Below are positions 10,951 through 23,052 of a DNA stretch of 64,000 nt, piece by piece. Source of the stretch: Pseudoips prasinana (taxonomy: Eukaryota > Arthropoda > Insecta > Lepidoptera > Nolidae); assembly GCA_951640165.1 (NCBI GenBank), contig OX621242.1, forward strand, positions 25,354,001 to 25,418,000, given 5' to 3'. The translations under genes were made by a program, and so were the position numbers. Below the pieces are notes generated by a model. That model ran no database searches. It was given only the letters and a program-made list of their open reading frames with translations, and was not told the DNA's origin. The first letter of the stretch is position 1; each line of letters begins with the position of its first letter.

Positions 10951-11522
10951 TACTTCAACGCAAACGCAACGCAATACGCAAATACAGAAAAAGAAACGTC
11001 CCAACGAATTCGAGAATAGAAACAAAGCATTGATTGCCAAAACTTATCACAACATAAAGAATACGGGTGGGCACTCACATTTGTTTAATTGTCAATATTC
11101 TAACCACAAATACAACCTGACACTAACCACAGAATTCAAATAACTTACCTTAAAATTAAAGAAGTTATAAGCATTTTACTATAATGTTAGATAAAGAACG
11201 CACGATACCTACATATGACGTCACTTGTAGTAGAGTCATAGAAGTTCCGTACTAACTTTGCGTGAATGGGACAGACCATTCCCACTTAATCCCGCCAAGG
11301 AATTAAAATCATTAAATCTTTATCTGCCGATTTTGAATATGTATTTGATTTCTGTATTAAATTTGTGTCTATTTGTCATAAAGTTTGCTATCTTTAATAA
11401 ATTAAATATCAGTCTGAATACCTATTATAATGCTAGCGCTGCATTCCCGTCCAGAGCTCGAACATGTTCGTACGTTTTTGGTTTTTTTGCTAACTCATAC
11501 CAAAGCTCTGGTGATAATCACA

Positions 11523-11705
11523 TCAGTCATAAGACGTCCACTGCTGGACAAAGGCCTCCTCCAAAGATATCCACAATTGCCGGTCCCGCGCCATCCGCAT
11601 CCAGCGGTTTCCAGCGACCCGCACAAGATCATCGATCCATCTTGTAGGGGGCCTGCCAACGCTGGGTCTTCGTATTGGTGGTCGCCACTCGAAAGCTCTG
11701 GTGGT
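11523..11705 (-). pseudogene. RTE-type LINE fragment, C-terminal end of the polymerase ORF
   Basis: On the - strand a frame reads GRPPTRW, then DDLVRVAGNRWMR, and ends EAFVQQWTS plus two residues and a stop. This is the characteristic C-terminal tail of insect RTE-clade endonuclease/reverse-transcriptase proteins. The rest of the element is absent (5'-truncated). Confidence 0.75.
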
Positions 11706-11734
11706 AATGTGGCTTAATTCATGGCACTAATTTT

Positions 11735-11885
11735 TCTCTGTGTGTGGGTGACACAATGTCCCTTACACTTGGTATGTGTATTTCCTTACACGATTATGAA
11801 TCAGTCTTACTACATACATAAGTATATCATGCATGCTCCAATAAACGTTGTCGTCGGCTTCATTGGCGTATTGTTCAATATAACA
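11735..11885. repeat. Third copy of the 10.6-kb dispersed repeat
   Basis: Shares atgaatcagtc(t)tactacataca and gtcggcttcattgg(c) phrases with 10650-10950. Confidence 0.45.
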
Positions 11886-12683
11886 AGTCACAGAGGGACG
11901 ATCGCTTATCGCCCGTGAATAAAGCTTCCGTTGATTCACGATTTCTTATATTTATTGTGATTGTTACTTACAAATATTCGTGGAAACTATTAACACGAGA
12001 ATGTTTTGGGGTAAACATGTACAACATGTAACATATATAATCCGGGTACCGAACTTCAAACAAAAGAAAAACTCCGCTAAAAAGCCGATATATGGCTATA
12101 TTTACTCTTCATATTCAATGATCATTGCCCACATGTTCTTTAAGGTTAGTAAAGGACTCTACATGGAAGTGGAAGGGAAGCCTTAAAACTTTTTCATGCA
12201 TTTACATTCTTGTTTTTGCTTCCTGTTTCTTATTAGCTATAATAAATTCAATAACAGTCGGATCCCCTATTCTATATTTCGTTTGTGTATATGTATTTAA
12301 ATATTTGTATTCGCTGTTTCAATACATTTCATTCGAAACCCATATCAATATAATTCCGAAAAAAAATTGTTATTAAAAATGAGCGATATTCAAAAATATT
12401 AATCAGAATTTAAATAAATTCTATTTTAACTATTTCACAAGTAAATCTTTAGAAATAAGTCATAAACTCATTTGTTTTTCTTTCATCTGTAGATTAACTT
12501 ACGTGTTATGTTAATATTTGTATATATGTTATGTATTTGTATATATGTTATGTATTTGTGTAGATCGTTAAGTACATTATTTTTGTCACACATTGTAACT
12601 TTAGTATTTTTTCTAAAGTTACTGCGAAGTTCTCACAGAGTTGTTACTGTTGTAGTGACCGATAAGATACTTGTTGTTCCTTA

Positions 12684-12739
12684 TGTCTGTTTTTGTTATC
12701 TACATAATTCTATAATTATGTAGATAACAAAAACAGACA
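12684..12739. repeat. Perfect 26-bp-arm hairpin
   Basis: Arms 12684-12709 and 12714-12739 (ctgtttttgttatctacat and its exact complement) flank a 4-base loop. It could form a cruciform or an RNA stem in the pre-mRNA. Confidence 0.9.
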
Positions 12740-12825
12740 GTATGACCCTATGGTCATTCAAATGTGAAATAAAACAATGAGAGCAATGTGACATCAAAAC
12801 ATTTTTTGTCCTTGTAATTTTGACT

Positions 12826-13015
12826 GCACCTGTGGCGCAGCGGTAAGAGAGCCGTCTCGCCACTTCGTTCGGGTTCGATTCTCGCTCAGGACAACTATGT
12901 GTGTCTCCAACAATTATATGTTTTTAAAGTACCCCGTGACCCAGGGATTTATTTCCTGGGGCGACCTTTCTTTACCTACTATCGACTTGCGTCCAGATTA
13001 GCTGGGTACTTATAA
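12826..13015 (+). mobile_element. tRNA-derived SINE
   Basis: Box A-like tggcgcagcggtaagag and box B-like gggttcgattctcgc are spaced as in a tRNA. A non-tRNA body follows (ccagggatttatttcctgggg). The segment at 33906-34090 shares the head and the gggattcatttcc body. It would be transcribed by Pol III if active. Confidence 0.75.
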
Positions 13016-13019
13016 CAAT

Positions 13020-14406
13020 AATGTTATAAAAATAAAATATTATACGACCAGCAAGTCCAAGTTAGTTAAACAACGTTTGCAACTGTCACTGAGCTAAAAC
13101 GTAGCAAACGTGAAGTTATAAAGTTACTTAACACTATCATGTTGCAAAATTTGGCTCGACTAAAAACTTCGAAATGGATGCGCTATTACACAAAAAGTTT
13201 CTCCTTTCAGTAGGAAGGTAACTACATTGAAATCTGTGTAAGTGCGAGCTGGATTAAGTAGAATAATTTGGCGCTCTCGTAATTTTTTCTTAGTGTCACC
13301 TCCACCTGTTATGAGGGTTTACCTTGATAGCGTTTTCATACTAAAACGCGCGGCTTCGTCCTATTTACAACATTCAGGCGGTGAAATAGGTACTGTGAAT
13401 TGTTAATATTTATAGCTTTAAAACTGCAGATATAGGTCCCGTATATATTTTAGCCTTGTATTGGGGGATTCTTAAAAATATCGAAATTGTTTTTGATTTA
13501 GATATAGCCAGAAGAATATCCCATTTCAACCTTTACAACAGTCCAACCTATTTCACCCTTGCCAAAAATCTCTCCTCGGTGGATGTCTATGGTAATAAAT
13601 GCAGTGAACATTTCTGCTTTGTAATCCCAGGGGTTTAGGCTCTGATGAATCAGTCAGTACGGACCACTAATTATATGTATATCCCTTAATCGAACAATGG
13701 TATAGTAGTTACCACCTCATTTTAAACTCTATGTTGTTGTAATAAGAGCTATAACCAATGAATTATGAACATATGCTGTGTCCGATTAATGGTTAAGTAA
13801 AGATGCAGAATACAATATAAGGTTTTCGTAAGTGTAACTGATGTGGCTTTGACTGTAAATTATTTCGCAAGTGTGAATATTTAATTCGGATATGTGTGTT
13901 TTCAAAGTCACCTTAGATTTTTTGTTTTGATATAATAATGCTATTATTGTGTGACATTTTGTCATTGTCCTTATATTGATTGCATTATACGGGGAATCTA
14001 GGGAAAACCTGAATTGATGCATCTTTATTTATTTATTTAAAAAGTTAAATATTTGATAAGACTCTTTGTTAAAGTAATATTTTATAATCCTTATACAGTT
14101 TTTATTTACGTATAGTAGAAATATGATTTTAACTGAACGCAAAACAAAATGTCATTACAGAACTAATGCTCAAATGATTCCCATTTAGATATTTTACTGG
14201 AAAAATTATAGGACTTCTTTTTGTACTAGATTTTATTCGAGCGATAGCGAGTTCAAGATCTGATTTCAGCAATATGATTGGTTGTACTTCGATGCGGTTT
14301 CGCTAATAGCAATCCTTCTTTTATTCAAGACCTTAAAATATCGTTTAAGGTTAATTTATAAATTAACTTGCAACTTCCACAACAGATCATCATTATTTTT
14401 GTACAG
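13020..14406 (+). other. Intronic DNA, no recognisable element
   Basis: AT-rich sequence with short chance ORFs. Ends in a pyrimidine-rich tract and the tacag acceptor of the SH3-C exon. Confidence 0.6.
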
Positions 14407-14595
14407 TCAAGGAGCTATGTCGCGTGCTGTTCCCGTACACGGCGGTGAACGAAGACGAGTTGACGTTAGCGGAGGGAGATGTGGTCACTATTGTGTCCAA
14501 AGACGCGCCCGATCGTGGTTGGTGGCGCGGCGAGCTAAACGGAAGAGTTGGCCTGTTCCCGGATAACTTTGTACAGCTATTGGCTGCAGGAGAGG
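14407..14595 (+). CDS. cindr: cindr exon: third SH3 domain (SH3-C)
   Basis: Acceptor tacag at 14402-14406; donor gtatgt at 14596. Phase 1 at both ends; the split codon from the previous exon gives Val. It encodes an entire SH3 domain in about 59 residues: ALYDY-equivalent [13 protein letters not shown], the acidic RT loop, DRGWWRGEL, then [11 protein letters not shown]. These are the aromatic and PDNF residues that form the polyproline pocket. In this family the domain binds PxxxPR-type ligands such as Cbl. A single-exon SH3 in phase 1 can be skipped without a frameshift. Confidence 0.93.
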
Positions 14596-14974
14596 GTATG
14601 TTATTTTCTTACTATCTATATATTTATATGATGATGAGCCCAAGTGTTCGTTTTACCATTGCGATGAAACTATGATAAGTGGCTGAGCGTGCGTCCAGAA
14701 TTTAGAGCTGGCGATGCATGCCAGGCACACTAAGTTACTTATACACATATTGAGTATTTTGCACGTTTTACGGTGTACGGATACAATTTTTAAGAGATGT
14801 CCATTTATTTGTTATTCCCCATAGACCACCCGATATCGATTTCTCAAAGATTTATTTTATTATTGAAAAAATACTCAAATAAAGAGTCATCTAAAAAATA
14901 ATTAATACCTATATAATAAAAAATATCAAAGATTTTAGATATTCCCTCCCGACCATAGATGCGGGCATACCTAT

Positions 14975-15060
14975 GCGCAATACCGGCCATTGTGGAAGTA
15001 GGTACTTGGGGAGGACTTGTCTAGCAGTTGACGTCTTTCGGCTGATGTGTTGATGAACTC
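14975..15060 (+). pseudogene. RTE-type LINE 3' fragment, degenerate
   Basis: Contains the ccggccattgtggaa...cttggggaggac...gacgtctttcggctgatg series that encodes the RTE C-terminal tail (LW..LGE...WTSFG) in intact relatives. Broken by substitutions and indels. Confidence 0.5.
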
Positions 15061-15690
15061 TTCCCAATCCTAAGCAGTCCAATGGAGATTTCATTTGATA
15101 GCGACTACCCGTCACGGCGACTTGTATGGATCACGTATCGCATCTCCAGTTCTACTCCTCTCGAAATATCATGTATTGAATTATGTTCCTTATAATAAAT
15201 CATGTATATGCATAATGCTTATTAGTACAATCGTAAACGTGTTAGCTTATATTGCTTATTTTAGCATTTCTATATTTTTCGAGGAAATTTACGCAGACTT
15301 ATACGGTTTTATTACATAACTTACCTACTTTGTTAATACATTATTGAAGTATCAGATAGCACATAGTTACGTGTTGATTATTTGTCAATCACGTAGTGCC
15401 CAAAATATATAGTCGCACCAATAAACAAAGCCTATACCTATAAAATCTGATACTACCTACGTTAGTGCTTTACCTTGAAGACTACTTACGATTTGCTTGG
15501 ATAGGAGTGGCTGATGGCCATAATTTGTGTTGTCGATAATGGTCCATCAAACCAATAATATTTTGTACAAAGAAACCAACGTGTCGCGGCTTCGCCTACA
15601 CTTGCTGGGATAACCGATGATTTTGCCAAATTCCCAGTAGATTGGGTCTGTGGTTTAGAATAATAATAATGTACCTGCTCTTGGATGAAT

Positions 15691-15856
15691 TTTGGCCATG
15701 ACTGCTAGTTTAATCAGGTACTAGTCATTTCGCGAGATATTATAATGAACTGAGGAGAGACATGTGGTACAAGTTTGGCCATGACTGCTAGTTTAATCAG
15801 GTACTAGTCATTTCGCGAGATATTATAATGAACTGAGGAGAGACGTGTGGTACAAG
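15691..15856. repeat. 83-bp tandem duplication, almost perfect
   Basis: Units 15691-15773 and 15774-15856 start tttggccatgactgctagtt and differ at one base by eye (acatgtgg versus acgtgtgg). A very recent duplication. Confidence 0.92.
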
Positions 15857-16181
15857 ACTTTACTTGCTCTCCTAAATACTAGTGCAACATGAAACTGAAA
15901 ATTTCTTTCCCAAAAAATAATCCGTTTTTGGCTTGACTCAGGGTTTGTCACGCATAATCTTCGGTTGAACATGCAACGTATCAGAACTAATAATCATAAT
16001 AATAACAATACCACATACCTTCTTCCTGAATATCTATAAGGCACCTACCTTAGGCATCAAGTTCGTCATTGTACACATTGAAGTTTACATATAAAATAAC
16101 GAATAAAAACTTTTATTTAAATATACAATTAAAGCGCAGTTGGAGGGCAAACAAAGAAACGCACCTGGAAAGTGATATATT

Positions 16182-16498
16182 ATCCATACATATAATAAAA
16201 TCGTAGGAAAGTCAAAACTGTACATTGAATATTTTTTTTAAAGGATTCTTGGGGCGTGATCTACAATCGATATCAAAGCCAAAAATATAGTTTTTAGAAT
16301 TTATGTCTGTGTGTCTGTTTGTCTGTATGTATGTCCGGGCTAAACTCAAAAAGTACTGCATGGATTTACTTAAAATTTTGCATGAATTGCTTGGTCGGGT
16401 CAACATATACGATACATATTATCACAATATCACCTACGGGAGAAGAGCTGTGATAATTTATAAAATTTTACGCGGGTAAAACCGCGGGGCACAGCTAG
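16182..16498 (+). mobile_element. Helitron-like non-autonomous element (CTAG family)
   Basis: Starts TCCATAC after an A. Ends with an inverted GC-rich motif (cgcgggtaaaaccgcg) about 11 bp before a terminal CTAG followed by T. A 3' hairpin, a CTRR end and insertion between A and T are Helitron hallmarks. No Rep/helicase ORF. Related copies are at 20834, 21194 and 33510 (all - strand). Confidence 0.6.
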
Positions 16499-16961
16499 TT
16501 AGTTATAAATTCGTCGTATCACTGCTTCCGTATGACTTTCGAGTTCAGAGGAGAGTTACTAGAATTTCTGGTACTTATCGGCAAAATGTTAGGCTAGTCA
16601 ACCTCATAAAGATAGGCATGGGATAAAATACTACTTAGTCTCGATAGATTCTTGGTAATGCGTAAAACATAATAATTTTCCGTACACTTGGTCAATACAA
16701 GAGCAGTACTAAAATAGATGATTGCATCACCTATGCCATGGATTAAATACGAATCTGCGCATTGTTAAAGTATTGTTCCATGAGCACATAACTTTGTTGT
16801 TATTAATGTTGCATATTATAGATATACCATAAGTAGCCATCGTGGACCATGCTTGCGGATGAGCATAGGTATTAGGGCTCGATGCAAGCTTGGGCAGTAG
16901 CTTTTCGTTTATTGAAAATTAAAAATCCTGAGATTTTATGAGATTAGCCGCAATCGTGAGA

Positions 16962-17028
16962 AGAGTCCAACAGTCCTGAAATATCAGGACAAATGTCCTT
17001 TCATTTCAGGTCTTTTGGACTCTTCTTC
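16962..17028. repeat. Imperfect hairpin
   Basis: agaagagtccaa...cctgaaat pairs with atttcagg...ttggactcttct around a short centre. Confidence 0.75.
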
Positions 17029-17576
17029 TATATAGTAACTCTAATAAAAATACCTACTTCGACTCATCGGAGTCAAATCCATGTTTTAATAAGGGTTAAG
17101 TTGGATTCAAGGAATGAGTACTGCACCCAGTACAGCCAGAAGCTACAAGTATATGAGCATGCCCGGCGGCTGTAATCCATATTTGATAGATAGAAGCAGT
17201 GATACAGTGCGATTTTCGATGATCATTTACTTAGTACCGAATCATTACGTTCTATAATAATGATTGGTAAGTATGTAGCCTAGGTCTTTGTCTTATAATC
17301 ATCCTCCTTGTAGAATAGGTACTTGTAAACTGATTAAGTAATCGATTCTGGGCAAAGAGACATAATGAACATTGATACGAATCGTTACTTACATCGCACT
17401 TTACCTACATATCAAGTAATTACAGCATTATTTCTTAATAGAGTCCTTAGGTACTTGTTAGTTAAGAGGTTTGCGTCATACGTAATATTTTCACGCAATT
17501 AGTATTAACAAAAGTGCAATGCAGCATTTCGATAATATAAATAGGATTTTTGTTGTCAGAAGAGAGACGCTCTCAG

Positions 17577-17632
17577 AGAGACGTTTCGGAATATTTCGAA
17601 CATAAAGTTCGAAATATTCCGAAGCGTATCTC
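17577..17632. repeat. Hairpin with arms of about 25 bp
   Basis: agagacgtttcggaatattt and its near-exact complement flank a loop of about 6 bases (cataaag). Confidence 0.85.
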
Positions 17633-17689
17633 TGCTATCTTTGAAATATAGATTTATAAATTCATCAATTAGAAAGAAAAACCTTATGC

Positions 17690-17775
17690 TGTCATAGGCC
17701 TCCTTAGCCTACAAGGGGACGAGAGATGTGTAACGGCGTAAACATGCCTTACCCCCTACTAGTAGGCTAGGGAGG
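17690..17775. repeat. Short inverted repeat
   Basis: aggcctccttagcctac near 17697 pairs imperfectly with gtaggctagggagg near 17763. Confidence 0.6.
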
Positions 17776-17825
17776 TATTTTCTTATTTCGACAAAGTAGT
17801 GATAAATACTTTTATTTAAATCCCT

Positions 17826-17900
17826 GACCGGCAATTGTGGAGATCTTTGGGAGAGGCCTTTGCTCAGCTGTAGACGTCTTTCGGCTGATTTGATAATGAT
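17826..17900 (+). pseudogene. RTE-type LINE 3' tail fragment
   Basis: ccggcaattgtggagatctt...gaggcctttgctcagc...gacgtctttcggctgat is the DNA form of the RTE C-terminal tail, followed by the gataatgatg microsatellite-like 3' end typical of such tails. Confidence 0.65.
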
Positions 17901-19837
17901 GAAATCCTTGACAATGTGTCACTAAAATAGGAGTGTTCCGAGTGCGAAGCCTGCGTTGCGTCTGTTGATTGTATGTTGTTAGGGTGTTTGTTTATATATG
18001 GCTTCGAAAGGGAGAATTATTTCAGGCAAACACTTTTAGTTTTACCGTAGTAATAAATAAATAGGTTTATTAGTATTTGTAGATATATAAGCATATGTTT
18101 ACGTATCTTGTACATACGTACACAAATTTGAACTTTTGATACACGCTATAGTACACTCACAGTTATTGCCTTTTCTATATTATTTTTCCTTTTCTACCCA
18201 ACGCTTGTTGCTACAAAGCGACAAGTCAGCCCGTTGTACCTGTATTTGCTTATTTTGAGATGATGTATTGTGTTTTCTGGTGCAATGAAATGTATTCTAT
18301 TCTTTTTAAAATGCTGCCCATACTAGACATCCTATTTTCTACTTTATTGGTTAGGATTTGGGATCAAAGTCAATCAATGAAATTATTATTACATCTATAA
18401 TAATGTTTGTTGGTTTCGTTCACTTTCGGTTTTTAGTCGTGTTTCACGACAGTACCAAATGATAAAGATAAATTTAGTAAATTACACTAGCATGTTTGAG
18501 TTATTGCGGAGAAGCTATTAGGAACTTGAACCTTAACTTAGAGAATCATACATTTTCAGTAATAAGGATCATTTTCTTGTAAAAATGTTTCTACAGATAC
18601 GATGCTATCTGTACATTCATAAAATAAATAGCTAGTTTTATGTCTACAATATTAAATCAAAGCACGCTATTCGTGGGTGGAGTGAAATGAATTACTTACT
18701 CATATGGTGACGTTCTGTGGTCCTACTTTTAAACATTATTGAGTATGTAATTAACACGCTAGATTTCACAAACTTAATAAATCTCACTTCAGATTTCATA
18801 ATTGAAAGCTAAACCAGCTTCATTTCATATAAACTTATTTGCATATTTCGGAACATGCATATGTATATTACAAAATGTTAGAAAATCAATCACAGCCAGA
18901 TACCCTCACCAGATTTTAAAGAATCGAATTGGTTAAGCATCTTATCGTGCGGTCTTTCTTTAGCTGGGTGACTGATTAGGTAATACATATAATTTCCGAT
19001 CATCTATCTGCTTCATATTGGATATTGAGCTGTCCGTTCCTCGTGTAAGACATACTTAAAGGGACCGTTAAGGCACTTACAACAAATTTACAGTCAAATT
19101 TAATTTTAGCTCTTAATACTTGTTCCTATGTTTTAAAATCTTTCTCAAACACGATTCCACTACTTTGGCTCGACAGAATGAAAGGATCTCAAAAAATTAC
19201 AACACTATTATTTTTTTTTTACGTTTTTACCATAAATTGTATGATTTGTATTCATTGCAGTTTTTAACATGTTTTGATCGTTTTTGGTTCACCCTATTTT
19301 AACACGTAACGGTTACCTTATACGGAGACATAAGCGAGATACGACGAAATTAGGTGTTGTCAGCCTCTTATATTTCAGAGCCAAACTGGGCGACTGGTAG
19401 TAAAATACAATGATATATAATCCGTCAAACAAAAGATAAGTAACTGTAAATCTATGAATAATAAGATATTCTTTTATACTACTATAGGCATCGTAAGTAC
19501 CCAAGTGATGTAATCACCGCACCCACCTCGGATTTATTTATAGTCAATATATACAGAGTAGTACTCAGTCTCAAATCAAACAATATATCGGATGGTGTTA
19601 AACTTAAACCCGTTTTGTATAATTCTTTACAATATTAATTATTTGATAAGTGTTGCCAGAGATTATAATTTACATGATTCCAAAGTTGTATAAACAAAAT
19701 GTGGCAGAAGTAAATCGTGACATTTTCATTTATTATTATTAGTGTTTGTGTTTTTGTGGTCACGATCTGTGCGTTCGTATTAATGTATGGATGATGTGAT
19801 TATTTGCTAATTTATACTGGCCTTTGCCATGTATGGA

Positions 19838-20798
19838 ATGAAGGGAGAATAAAGGTAGGAATGTAGACCAGTATACTTACTTTTTAAACAATGAAATACG
19901 ATTATAAGTTTATTAAGAGGCAAAGGAAATTTTCCGAATATTAAATGAAGGGAGAATAAAGGTAGGAATACTGTCGACTATACTTACTATTTGAACAATT
20001 AAATATGATTATGAGTTTATTATGAGGTAAAAGAAATGTTCCAAGTATTCAATGAAGGGAGAATAAAGGTAGGAATACAGTCGACTAAACTTACTATTTG
20101 AACATTGAATATGATTATGAGTTTATTAAGAGGTAAAGGAAATTTTCCGAATATTAAATGAAGGGAGAATAAAGGTAGGAATACTGTCGACTATACTTAC
20201 TATTTGAACAATTAAATATGATTATGAGTTTATTATGAGGTAAAAGAAATGTTCCAAGTATTCAATGAAGGGAGAATAAAGGTAGGAATACAGTCGACTA
20301 AACTTACTATTTGAACATTGAATATGATTATGAGTTTATTAAGAGGTAAAGGAAATTTTCCGAATATTAAATGAAGGGAGAATAAAGGTAGGAATACTGT
20401 CGACTATACTTACTATTTGAACAATTAAATATGATTATGAGTTTATTATGAGGTAAAAGAAATGTTCCAAGTATTCAATGAAGGGAGAATAAAGGTAGGA
20501 ATACAGTCGACTAAACTTACTATTTGAACATTGAATATGATTATGAGTTTATTAAGAGGTAAAGGAAATTTTCCGAATATTAAATGAAGGGAGAATAAAG
20601 GTAGGAATACTGTCGGCTATAATTATCATTTGATCAATTAAATATGATGATTATGAGTATATTAAGAGGTAAAGTAAATTTATCGAATATTAAATGAAGG
20701 GAGAATAAAGGTAGGCTTATAGTCGTCTATAATTACTATTTGAACAATTAAATATGATTATGAGTATATTAAGAGGTAAAGGAAATTTACCGAAAATT
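19838..20798 (+). repeat. Minisatellite: nine 106/107-bp units with a 213-bp higher-order repeat
   Basis: Units begin atgaagggagaataaaggta at 19838, 19945, 20052, 20158, 20265, 20371, 20478, 20584 and 20694. Two unit types alternate: one carries gttccaagtattc, the other ttttccgaatatt. They form a 213-bp dimer repeated almost exactly three times (20052, 20265 and 20478 starts). The first unit and the last two are more diverged. Non-coding. Confidence 0.95.
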
Positions 20799-20833
20799 AT
20801 AAATCTAATCTTTGAAACGAATATTATAAAATA

Positions 20834-21154
20834 CTAGCTGTGCCCCGCGGTTTTACCCGCGTTAAACTTTATAAATTATCACAGCTCCTCCCCCGTAGGT
20901 GATAGCGTGATAATATGTAGCCAATATGTTGACCCGACCTCTTAGTAATAATCATGCAAAATTTGAAGTAAATCCATGCAGTACTTTTAGAGTATAGCCC
21001 GGACATACATACAGACAAACAGACACACAGACAAAAATTCTGAAAACTATATTTTTGGCTTCGATATCGATTGTAGAACACGTCCCAAGTATCCTTTAAA
21101 AAAAATATCCAATGTACAGTTTTGACTTTCCTACGATTTTATTATATGTATAGA
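20834..21154 (-). mobile_element. Helitron-like element, CTAG family
   Basis: On the - strand, starts TCTATACATATAATAAAA and ends with the cgcgggtaaaaccgcg hairpin and CTAG. Very similar to the neighbour at 21194-21514, arranged as a same-orientation pair 40 bp apart. It lies immediately after the minisatellite. Confidence 0.65.
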
Positions 21155-21193
21155 GAACAGATTTGTATCGATGCGATGTCTGTTTATAAGGAA

Positions 21194-21514
21194 CTAGCTG
21201 TGTCCCGCGGTTTTACCCACGTTAAACTTTATAAATTATCATAGTTCCTCCCTCGTAGGTGACAGCGTGATAATTTGTAGCCTATATGTTGACCCAACCT
21301 CTTAGTAATATTCATCCAAAATTTGAAGTAAATCCATGCAGTACTTTTTGAGTTTAGCCCGGACATACATACAGACAAACAGACACACAGACAAAAAATC
21401 TAAAAACTATATTTTTGGCTCCGATATAGATTGTAAATCACGCCCCAAGTATTCTTTAAAAAAAATATTCAATGTACAGTTTTGACTTTCCTACGATTTT
21501 ATTATATGTATAGA
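21194..21514 (-). mobile_element. Helitron-like element, CTAG family
   Basis: Full-length sister of 20834-21154, with the same ends (CTAG at 21194-21197, TCTATACATA start at 21514 on the - strand) and the same insertion context (A before TC, T after CTAG). Confidence 0.65.
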
Positions 21515-21537
21515 TCATCTCAAAAACTACTTAATTT

Positions 21538-21640
21538 CAAAAATAGTTTCACCTTCATATAGCTACCTTATCACCAGGTAGCTTTTAAAAATAGTGTCAC
21601 CTTTATATAGCTACCTTATCACCAGGTAGGATTTAAATTT
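21538..21640. repeat. Tandem duplication of about 50 bp
   Basis: atagctaccttatcaccagg with its flanks occurs twice in a row with a few differences. Confidence 0.85.
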
Positions 21641-22527
21641 TAATAAAAAAATAATAATAGAAATCTATATGTACGAAAATTAGAAGATTGTAACACGCAG
21701 TCTTAAAAACTTGTGTGTAATGTATTAATTGTTTTCTATAGTCATTGATAATGATTAAAAAAAGACTGGGACAAGTTAAGAGCTAGGTAAGTAAGTGACC
21801 TTATGGGAATTATTCTTTTTGTATCGCAAATTCGATAATTGACTGTTGATACAAACAAAATAAGCAGAGAAATTTGCAATTAAGTGACATTTAAACATCT
21901 TGTATTTGTGATTTCAATATAACTGTTAGACTCTAATAATACCTTTGATATTTACTCTCACGGGTAGCTAAAGCTTTAGTTACTTACATATATATATAAA
22001 TTATATGTGAGCACTCTTTTTAACCGAGTTTCATTAGGAGAAATCTTCTCAATTCATCCTTTAGATTCGATTTCATTTCTTTAAATCAATCTTTTAATGG
22101 AGAGAGTTGTTGCCTACCTAAGAATTAGTTTACTATTTTGTATAGAATAAAAGTTTACATTTAAAATATCGCATATCACGTTCTCTTTTTTGGATATTTT
22201 TATTATATTTTTGATCAGCTTTTTTCACTATTTTATAAACGAATATCAATCAATAAACCCATTGATGGTCTTTAGATGGTTGGGTATAAATGATTCGATT
22301 AACCTCTTTATCTATGATTGCCAACAAAAATTTATTGCACGTTTGATATTGATGTCTTCAGTGGCGAAGCTTCACATATTTCATTAGTGAAGCTGATTTT
22401 ATTTGTATTTTGGTGTTTATTTTATAAATAGTTACATCATATTCATACATTTTATTGGACCACAATGGAAAGCTGCATATCACTTATGTATATACATTTT
22501 ATGGTATATTAATTTTTTTGACGGGCT

Positions 22528-22690
22528 GCGTGGTGGCTTGGCGGTAGATACTTGCCTTTCATACCGCAGGTCGTTGTTATTCCTCGTTACTTGACTGCCT
22601 ATCGAAAGTTTGAGTCTTAATAAGTTGTGTGTTTTTTTAATAGTCATTATAATCATTAGGTAAATTATAATGACTATTTGAAAACACCTA
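22528..22690 (+). repeat. SINE-like relic and hairpin
   Basis: 22526-22580 resembles a degenerate tRNA-derived head (gcttggcggtagatact). 22628-22688 is an inverted repeat (aatagtcattataat and its complement) with gtgttttttt/aaaacac ends. Confidence 0.5.
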
Positions 22691-22989
22691 TCTGACTTAT
22701 ACTTTTCTTTATAACAAAATATACAAAACAAGTTCAGCGTTATCGAAAAAAATTAATAGATGTCAAAGGAGAAAATATTAATACAAAATATGTTTGGTCC
22801 TTCTTAAGTCAATATTTTACACAGCGATGTCTAGCCCGAAGTGAGCAAAGCTTGTACTATGGATGCTTGACACGGATACAAATACTTATTCACTTTTTGT
22901 AAATCTACATTATATTTCTATCTACATTACACAGAAGACACCGATAACAGGAGGAATAAACATGTTCATGAACACAGATATCTGTCTTC

Positions 22990-23052
22990 CGCGAGGATCT
23001 CACGCGTAACCTTTTAGAAAACAGGTGCTCTACCAGCTATATCACGGCGGTC
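22990..23052 (-). mobile_element. tRNA-like SINE head, degenerate
   Basis: - strand: box A-like tatagctggtagagcacctg followed by a weak box B. No intact cloverleaf or amino-acid identity can be supported. Confidence 0.45.

Larger units (their letters stand above)
382..14406 (+). other. cindr intron 1 (14.0 kb), transposon-rich
   Basis: Begins gtaaat and ends tacag. Holds SINE fragments, a mariner, a Transib pseudogene, fold-back elements, an RTE fragment and a tRNA-SINE, each listed separately. I see no further coding exon with SH3-like or conserved sequence. The stretches 900-1090, 2110-2440, 6310-6780, 10000-10600, 11900-12680 and 13020-14406 contain only AT-rich sequence with short chance ORFs. 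Confidence 0.75.

Noticed and set aside
14282..14566. 94-codon ORF overlapping the SH3-C exon
   Set aside because: It is in a different frame from the SH3 reading and spans the splice acceptor; an overlapping shadow frame.
20834..21514. CRISPR-like or LTR pair
   Set aside because: Two 321-bp direct copies 40 bp apart could suggest LTRs, but there is no TG...CA end, no primer-binding site and no internal coding region, and isolated copies exist elsewhere.
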